Shown here: in pieces, positions 4,726 to 9,441 of the stretch
Position numbering within the stretch: the first letter of the stretch is position 1
How the letters are laid out: every line of letters begins with the position of its first letter
Source: DASSTY01 sp035760645
GTDB taxonomy: Bacteria > Gemmatimonadota > Gemmatimonadetes > Gemmatimonadales > GWC2-71-9
NCBI GenBank assembly: GCA_035760645.1
Contig: DASTSO010000061.1
Span: forward strand, 1-9,441
Length of the DNA: 9,441 nt
Reading direction: 5' to 3'
Translations under genes and position numbers: made by a program
The notes under the pieces: model-generated
Databases searched by the model: none
Told to the model about the DNA's origin: nothing
What the model saw: only the letters and a program-made list of their open reading frames with translations

Positions 4726-7698
4726 ATGCCGCGTCGCGCCCCGCCCCACCTCCGTGCCGTCGCGCGGGTGCTCCGGCTCGCGCTGCTCGCGGGCGGGCTC
4801 CTCCCGGGGACCCGGCACGTGGCTCGCGCGCAGGCGGCGCCCGCTACGCCGGCCGATTCGGCGCGCATCACCGGGGTCGTGCGCTCCCAGGACGGTGGGC
4901 CGCTCGAGGGGGCGCGGGTCGGCTTCGTGCCGGACACCGGCCATGGCCGAGAGCCGGCGACCGCGACCGGCGCGGGCGGCCGCTTCGCGCTCCGGGTGCC
5001 CGCCCGGACCGAGGGCCGGCTCGAGATCGCGGCCCTCGGGCACTCGCCCGCCACGATCGCGCTGCCGCCCCTCGCCCCCGGCTCCGAGCACCAGGTGGCG
5101 GCGACCCTCGCCCCGCGGCACGTGCTCGACGCCGTCACGGTGACCGCGCCGCACGCGCGACCGCTCCTGAACACCGAGGACGCCGCGACCGGCGGCACGC
5201 TCGAGCGCACCGAGCTCGCGGCGCTCCCGACCGACGCGCGCGATCCGCTCACCCTCGCCTTCACCCTGCCGGGCGTCGCACCATCCACCGGCTTCTTCGG
5301 CGACGCGCCGCCGCTCTCGCTCGCCGGCGGCAACGCGCTCTACACCGAGTACTCCCTCGACGGACTCGCGAACACCGAGGGCTACCTCGGCGGCCCCCGC
5401 GTCGAGGTCCCGCTCGACGCGCTCGAGCGGCTCGACGTGCACGTGACGACCTACGGCGCGGCGCTGGGCCGCGGCGCGAACGGGCTCGTGGACGCGTGGA
5501 GCCGCGCCGGCGGCGCGCGCTGGCAGGGCGACCTCTTCGCCTACGCACGGCCCGGCCGGGACGCGCTCTTCGGGCTCGATTTCGATGCCGCGCCCAAGCT
5601 CGTCCCCGCCGGGGTGGATCCGAACGGGTTCAAGCGCTACCAGCTGGGCGGCGCCGCGGGCGGGCCGCTCGCGCGCGGGCGCACCTTCCTCTTCGGCGCG
5701 GCCGAGTACACCAACGAGGACGAGGCGCGCATCGGCTCGACCGCGCGCGCGACCTTCACCGGACTCGAGGAGCGGCAGAAAGTGAAGCTGCTCGCGCGCC
5801 TCGACCACGGCTGGAGCCCGACCCAGACCACCACGTTGCGCGCCGCCTTCAGCAGCACCGACCGCGCGGGCCGGGGCACCGGCTTCGTCGTCCCCGAGGC
5901 CGACATCACGACGCGCCGGATCGGGAGCCTCGCGGCGCTCACGCACCGGAGCGCCCTCGCCGGCGGCCGGGTGAGCAACACCGCGTCGGCGCAGCTCGGC
6001 ACCTTCCGCTGGTTCTTCCCGCCCGCGCACGGCGACCTCACCCGGCCCCAGGTGACGATCCTCGCGCCCGACTCCACGCTGGAGGCGGTCGTCGGCTCGA
6101 CGAACTTCGTCTTCGACGAGACCGAGCACCAGCTCGAGCTGCGCGACGTGGTGGAGGTGGATCTGGGCGGCGGGCACGCGCTCCGCCTGGGCGTGGAGGG
6201 CACCCGGAGCTGGTTCCGCCTCTCGGCCGCGAGCACCAACCCGCACGGCGCCTACACCGTCTTCGACGACGGCAACATCGTCCCGCAGGGCCCGCTGCTC
6301 GCCTTCGACGACGTCCCGGCCGACGTGCGCGTCGCGAGCTACACGATCGACGCGAGCCCGCAGCAGGTGAACCTGACGCAGTCGCTCATCGGCGCCTTCG
6401 TCGAGGATCGCTGGCGCGTGACGCCGTCGCTGACGGTCACGGCGGGGCTCCGCTGGGATTACGACGACATCACGAGCCGGGGCGCGAGCCGGCCCGACCT
6501 CGACAACTTCCAGCCGCGCGTCTCGGTGAACTGGTATGCCAGGCCGACGATGGTGGTGCGCGGCGGCGCGGGACTGTACGCGGGTAAGCTCCCGTACGCG
6601 ATCTGGTCCGACGCCGTGCAGTTCGGCGCGAACGGCAACGCCGTCGTCACCTTCGAGGGCGACAGCGCGCCGCGCTTCCTGCAGGGGCGCACGCCGGCGC
6701 AGCTGGAGGCCCGGCGCGACCGGCTCCCGGCGCGCGAGATCCGGCTCCCCTTCGCCCTCGGCCTCGAGCAGCCGGTGAGCCGGCAGGCGAGCGTCGGCTG
6801 GCAGTTCCAGCCCGGCGCCGACTGGGCGATCTCGCTCGACGGCGTCTGGGTGGAGACGCGGCATCTCCCGCGCTCCGTGGACCTCAACGCCATAACCGTC
6901 CAGCGCGGCCCGGCGGATTCCCTCCCCGTGCCCATCGCGGCCGGCGACGCCGAGCGGCCGGTGGCGCCCGTGCCCGGCTCGTACCGGCGGCTCACCACGA
7001 CGCAGTCGGGCGGCACGGCGCGCTATCGTGCCCTCTTCACCACGGTGCGCCGACGGCTGAGCTCGGGATGGGCGGTGGACGCGAGCTGGGTCTGGGCGCA
7101 CGCGGAGAACGACACCGAGGACATCAACTTCAACGCCACCCAGGCCAACTGCTTCGGCCGCGATTTCCGCGACGCCCTCACCGGCGCGCCGTGCACGACG
7201 AGCGAGTGGGCGGACGCGATCAACGACCGGCGCCACAAGGTGAGCGTGCGCTCGGTGTGGACCGTGGGCGGGCGTCTCCGCCTGAGCGCCATCGCCGACT
7301 GGCAGACGGGCCAGCCGGTGAACCGCATCGCCGGGCGACTTGCGCCCGACGGCGGGTTCGTCACCTACGACCTCGACGGCTCGGGCCCGATCTACGGCGA
7401 GGGCTTCGTCGGCAACCTCGACCGGTTCTACGGCGTACCGCGCAACGGCGAGCGGCTCCCGAACTTTTTCGAGCTGAGCGGGGGCGTCGCCTGGCTCCTC
7501 TCCTTCGGCGGCTCCGCGCTCGAGCTGCGGGCCGACGTCTTCAACGCGCTGAACGCGACCGAGTGGGGCAACTACGCCAACGGCGTTCCCGGCGGAGGCA
7601 GCCGTACCCAGGTCGGCCATCCCGGCGCCCCGATCGTCCTCCGCTCCCCCGGCCGCCCGCGCCAGCTTCAGCTCTCGGCCCGGTATGGGTTCCGGTGA
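4726..7698 (+). CDS. TonB-dependent outer-membrane receptor with carboxypeptidase-like regulatory domain (Oar-like)
   Basis: This 990-residue protein should form a plugged 22-strand barrel that takes up a ligand across the outer membrane with energy from TonB-ExbBD. Residues 1-36 form a signal peptide (basic start, LALLAGGLL core, ARAQ end). A carboxypeptidase-regulatory-like beta-sandwich follows (about 47-128: ITGVVRSQDGGPLEGARV, then GGRFALRV). DAVTVTAP (135-142) resembles a TonB box. The plug is about 155-262 (LPGVAPSTGFFGDAPP, then LDALERLDVHVTTYGAALGRGANG), and the rest is barrel with alternating polar and hydrophobic strands. The end (DVFNALNATEWGNY, then RQLQLSARYGFR) is the C-terminal pattern of Oar-like receptors, although an Arg follows the usual terminal Phe. 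The only two cysteines, 809 and 823, lie together in a likely outer loop and may pair. The binding-protein gene starts 13 nt downstream. Ligand unknown. Confidence 0.92.
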   Translation: MPRRAPPHLRAVARVLRLALLAGGLLPGTRHVARAQAAPATPADSARITGVVRSQDGGPLEGARVGFVPDTGHGREPATATGAGGRFALRVPARTEGRLEIAALGHSPATIALPPLAPGSEHQVAATLAPRHVLDAVTVTAPHARPLLNTEDAATGGTLERTELAALPTDARDPLTLAFTLPGVAPSTGFFGDAPPLSLAGGNALYTEYSLDGLANTEGYLGGPRVEVPLDALERLDVHVTTYGAALGRGANGLVDAWSRAGGARWQGDLFAYARPGRDALFGLDFDAAPKLVPAGVDPNGFKRYQLGGAAGGPLARGRTFLFGAAEYTNEDEARIGSTARATFTGLEERQKVKLLARLDHGWSPTQTTTLRAAFSSTDRAGRGTGFVVPEADITTRRIGSLAALTHRSALAGGRVSNTASAQLGTFRWFFPPAHGDLTRPQVTILAPDSTLEAVVGSTNFVFDETEHQLELRDVVEVDLGGGHALRLGVEGTRSWFRLSAASTNPHGAYTVFDDGNIVPQGPLLAFDDVPADVRVASYTIDASPQQVNLTQSLIGAFVEDRWRVTPSLTVTAGLRWDYDDITSRGASRPDLDNFQPRVSVNWYARPTMVVRGGAGLYAGKLPYAIWSDAVQFGANGNAVVTFEGDSAPRFLQGRTPAQLEARRDRLPAREIRLPFALGLEQPVSRQASVGWQFQPGADWAISLDGVWVETRHLPRSVDLNAITVQRGPADSLPVPIAAGDAERPVAPVPGSYRRLTTTQSGGTARYRALFTTVRRRLSSGWAVDASWVWAHAENDTEDINFNATQANCFGRDFRDALTGAPCTTSEWADAINDRRHKVSVRSVWTVGGRLRLSAIADWQTGQPVNRIAGRLAPDGGFVTYDLDGSGPIYGEGFVGNLDRFYGVPRNGERLPNFFELSGGVAWLLSFGGSALELRADVFNALNATEWGNYANGVPGGGSRTQVGHPGAPIVLRSPGRPRQLQLSARYGFR

Positions 7699-7711
7699 AC
7701 CGGGGTCACCG
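7693..7711 (+). promoter_or_regulatory. Hairpin joining the receptor stop codon to the ynjB-like start
   Basis: CGGTGA (7693-7698, containing the receptor TGA) and TCACCG (7706-7711) are perfect complements with a 7-nt loop, ACCGGGG. The second arm ends right before the ATG at 7712. The only Shine-Dalgarno-like bases of the next gene (GGGG) are in the loop. A ribosome reaching the receptor stop would melt the stem, so this may enforce translational coupling. An alternative 5-bp stem (7688-7692 with 7697-7701) overlaps it. Six base pairs in GC-rich DNA could be chance. Confidence 0.4.
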
Positions 7712-8938
7712 ATGATGTCGCGGCGCGGGCGGTTCCTCTCCCACCTTGCCCTCGTCGCCCTGCTCGCCACCGCCTGCGGCCACGATCGGATGCCGCCACC
7801 GACCGCGGCCGAGCTCGGCCGGCTGCCGTGGGACAGCGTGGTGGCGCGGGCGCGGGGGACGACGGTGACGTGGCGGATGTGGCGGGGGGATCCGTCGGTG
7901 AACCGGTTCGTGGACGGCTGGGTCGCGCCGCGGCTGAAGGCGCGCTACGGGATCACGCTGCACGCGGTGGAGGGCCAGGGGCCGGAGCTCGTCAACCAGC
8001 TCGCCGTCGAGCGGCAGAGCGGCGCGCGTGGCAGCGTCGACCTCGTCTGGCTGAACGGCGAGACGTTCTCGCAGCTCCGCCGCGCCGGCCTGCTCTGGGG
8101 TCCCTGGGCCGGCCGGCTCCCGGCGGCCGCCTACGTGGACAGCGCCTCGCCGATCGTCCGGCGGGACTTCGAGCAGGACCCGGCGGGCTTCGAGTCGCCG
8201 TGGGGCCGGGTCGAGTATGCGCTCATCTACGACTCGGCGCGCACCCCCGCCCCGCCCCGCACCGTCGCCGAGCTGCACGAGTGGATCCGCGCGCACCCGG
8301 GCCGCTTCACGCACGACCAGGGCTTCACCGGAACCGGCTTTCTCACGATCCTGATGTACGCGCTGAACGGCGGCGTCGCCCCCTTTCAGGGCGGTTTCGA
8401 CGCGGCGCGCTACGCCGCGGCGAGCGCGCGGGTCTGGCGCTGGCTCGACGCGGTGCGGCCCGCACTCTGGCGGGAGGGCCGCACCTTCCCGCCCGACGTG
8501 GCCGCGCTGCACCGGCTCTTCGCGAACGGTGAGGTGGACTTCTCGATGAGCTACAACCAGAACGAGGTGGTGACGAAGGCGCGTCAGGGCGTGCTCCCCG
8601 CGACGGCGCGCCCGCTCCTGCTGCGCGACGGCATGCTCGCCAACACCCACTTCGTCGGGATCCCTGCGAGCGCGCCGAATCCCGCGGGCGCCATGCTGGT
8701 CGCCGACTTCCTCCTCTCGCCGGACGCCCAGTACGAGAAGGCGCGCCCCGCGGTCTGGGCCGACGGCACCGTGCTCGCCCTCGAGCGCCTGCCCGCCGAG
8801 TGGGCCGCGCGCTTCCGCGCCCTCGCGCGCGACCCCCGCACGCTTCCCGCCGACTCGCTCGCGCGTTACGCCGTGCCCGAGGTCGCACCGGCCTGGCGGG
8901 AGCACCTCGCGGCCGACTGGCGGGCACAGATCCGGTGA
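7712..8938 (+). CDS. ynjB: ABC transporter substrate-binding lipoprotein, YnjB family
   Basis: This is the extracytoplasmic binding protein of an ABC importer; as a lipoprotein it should be anchored in the periplasm. From the ATG at 7712 it has 408 residues, beginning with a lipoprotein signal peptide (RRGR, then a hydrophobic core, then LLATAC) with the acylated Cys at 22. The body matches what I recall of Escherichia coli YnjB along its length: TWRMWRGDPSVNRFVDGWV, VDLVWLNGETFSQLRRAGLL, ESPWGRVEYALIYD, FTGTGFLTILMYAL, LWREGRTFPPD, GMLANTHFVGIPASA and NFLLSPDAQ-type DFLLSPDAQYEKARPAVWAD. Starts at 7685 or 7715 are possible; 7712/7715 give a clean lipoprotein signal. It lies 13 nt after the receptor and overlaps the permease by 1 nt, so all three are probably one operon. 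The YnjB substrate is, to my knowledge, not firmly established. Confidence 0.9.
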   Translation: MMSRRGRFLSHLALVALLATACGHDRMPPPTAAELGRLPWDSVVARARGTTVTWRMWRGDPSVNRFVDGWVAPRLKARYGITLHAVEGQGPELVNQLAVERQSGARGSVDLVWLNGETFSQLRRAGLLWGPWAGRLPAAAYVDSASPIVRRDFEQDPAGFESPWGRVEYALIYDSARTPAPPRTVAELHEWIRAHPGRFTHDQGFTGTGFLTILMYALNGGVAPFQGGFDAARYAAASARVWRWLDAVRPALWREGRTFPPDVAALHRLFANGEVDFSMSYNQNEVVTKARQGVLPATARPLLLRDGMLANTHFVGIPASAPNPAGAMLVADFLLSPDAQYEKARPAVWADGTVLALERLPAEWAARFRALARDPRTLPADSLARYAVPEVAPAWREHLAADWRAQIR

Positions 8939-9441
8939 TGCCGCCGCGCCGCGCCGCCGCTCCGCTGCTGCTCGCACTCCTCGTCGCGGCACCCGCGCTG
9001 GTCGGGCTGGGCTACGCCGGGCTCGTCGCGACCGGACTCGTCGGGTTCGTCACGCCTGCACCCGGCTTCACGCTCGCCCGCCTCGCGCGCGTCCTCGGCG
9101 AGCGCGCCGTGTGGGCGAGCCTCGGCTGGACCCTCTGGGTCGCGGCGGCCTCGACGCTCCTCGCCTCGGTCGCCGCGATCGTCGTGGCACTCGCCGTCCG
9201 CGATTCGCGCCCGAGCGACCGCATCGGGCGGGCGCTCGCCGCCATGCCGCTCCCCGTCCCGCATCTCGTTGCCGCGCTCGTCGGCCTGCTCGTCCTGGGG
9301 CAGAGCGGGCTCCTCGCGCGCCTGGGGCACGCCGCGGGGCTCGTCGCGACGCCGGCCGACATGCCGCCGCTGGTATATGATCGCTGGGGCATCGGCCTCG
9401 TCCTCACGCTGGCGTGGAAGGAGACGCCCTTCCTCGCGCTC
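8938..9441 (+). CDS. ABC transporter permease, YnjC/ThiP-like, N-terminal part, cut by window edge
   Basis: The frame opens with an ATG at 8938-8940 that shares its A with the TGA stop of the binding-protein gene (TGATG) and stays open to the last base, giving 168 residues. Hydrophobic segments at about 9-37, 64-87, 101-121 and 151-168 fit a binding-protein-dependent transport inner-membrane component. PLPVPHLVAALVGLLVLGQSG (in two overlapping parts around 104-124) and LAWKETPFLAL (158-168) resemble the conserved region of YnjC-like permeases. It should form the membrane channel for the substrate delivered by the upstream lipoprotein. Whether it is a double-length permease like E. coli YnjC, or is followed by a second permease and the ATPase ynjD, lies outside the window. 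The one-base overlap indicates translational coupling. Confidence 0.88.
   Translation, partial: MPPRRAAAPLLLALLVAAPALVGLGYAGLVATGLVGFVTPAPGFTLARLARVLGERAVWASLGWTLWVAAASTLLASVAAIVVALAVRDSRPSDRIGRALAAMPLPVPHLVAALVGLLVLGQSGLLARLGHAAGLVATPADMPPLVYDRWGIGLVLTLAWKETPFLAL

Noticed and set aside
4632..6587. A 651-codon plus-strand frame overlapping the receptor in another frame
   Set aside because: Extremely Arg/Ala/Pro-rich, no ribosome binding site and no domain; shadow of the receptor gene.
4669..7770. A 1033-codon open frame on the minus strand, antisense to the receptor
   Set aside because: Low-complexity Arg/Ala/Gly/Val composition without motifs; the plus-strand receptor has a signal peptide, plug and barrel.
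7706..8992. A 428-codon minus-strand frame opposite the binding-protein gene
   Set aside because: Shadow frame with Arg/Ala-rich sequence; the YnjB-like motifs on the plus strand are unambiguous.

Overview
This window is very GC-rich DNA (about three-quarters G+C by eye) from a diderm bacterium. It encodes a TonB-dependent outer-membrane receptor with a signal peptide ending in ARAQ, a carboxypeptidase-like regulatory domain and an Oar-like barrel end, plus a lipoprotein and haem genes with GTG starts. This combination is most like Gemmatimonadota. The phylum assignment is an inference from style, not from a marker gene. Two divergent gene blocks, with no mobile element, CRISPR array or RNA gene seen, fill the window.

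Minus-strand block (about 1-4537): a C5-pathway tetrapyrrole cluster, transcribed right to left as hemB, hemL, hemG/hemY, a small four-helix DUF4383-type membrane protein, then hemC, which runs off the left edge. hemB, hemL and hemG are tightly packed (20 and 3 nt apart) and look like one transcript. HemL makes 5-aminolevulinate, HemB condenses it to porphobilinogen, HemC polymerises porphobilinogen, and the HemG/HemY-type oxidase acts near the end of the pathway. hemA, hemD, hemE, hemF/N and hemH are not in the window. The DUF4383 gene is separated from both neighbours by about 100-nt gaps. The gap before hemC holds a perfect 21-bp inverted repeat made of 8-bp tandem units.

The 188-bp divergent intergenic region (4538-4725) carries a good hemB promoter (TTGCCC, 17 bp, TACCCT) placed so that transcription should begin at or next to the hemB GTG. 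There is no Shine-Dalgarno sequence, so hemB mRNA is predicted to be leaderless. hemC has the same TANNNT-7 nt-start layout. An 11-bp direct repeat surrounds the hemB -35.

Plus-strand block (4726-9441): a 990-aa TonB-dependent receptor, a YnjB-family ABC substrate-binding lipoprotein and the N-terminal 168 residues of an ABC permease (YnjC/ThiP-like) that runs off the right edge. The junctions are very tight (13-nt gap, then 1-nt overlap). Together they look like a complete envelope import route: outer-membrane receptor, periplasmic binding lipoprotein, inner-membrane permease. The substrate cannot be read from the sequence. This operon, divergent from the haem genes, is the most interesting element of the window.
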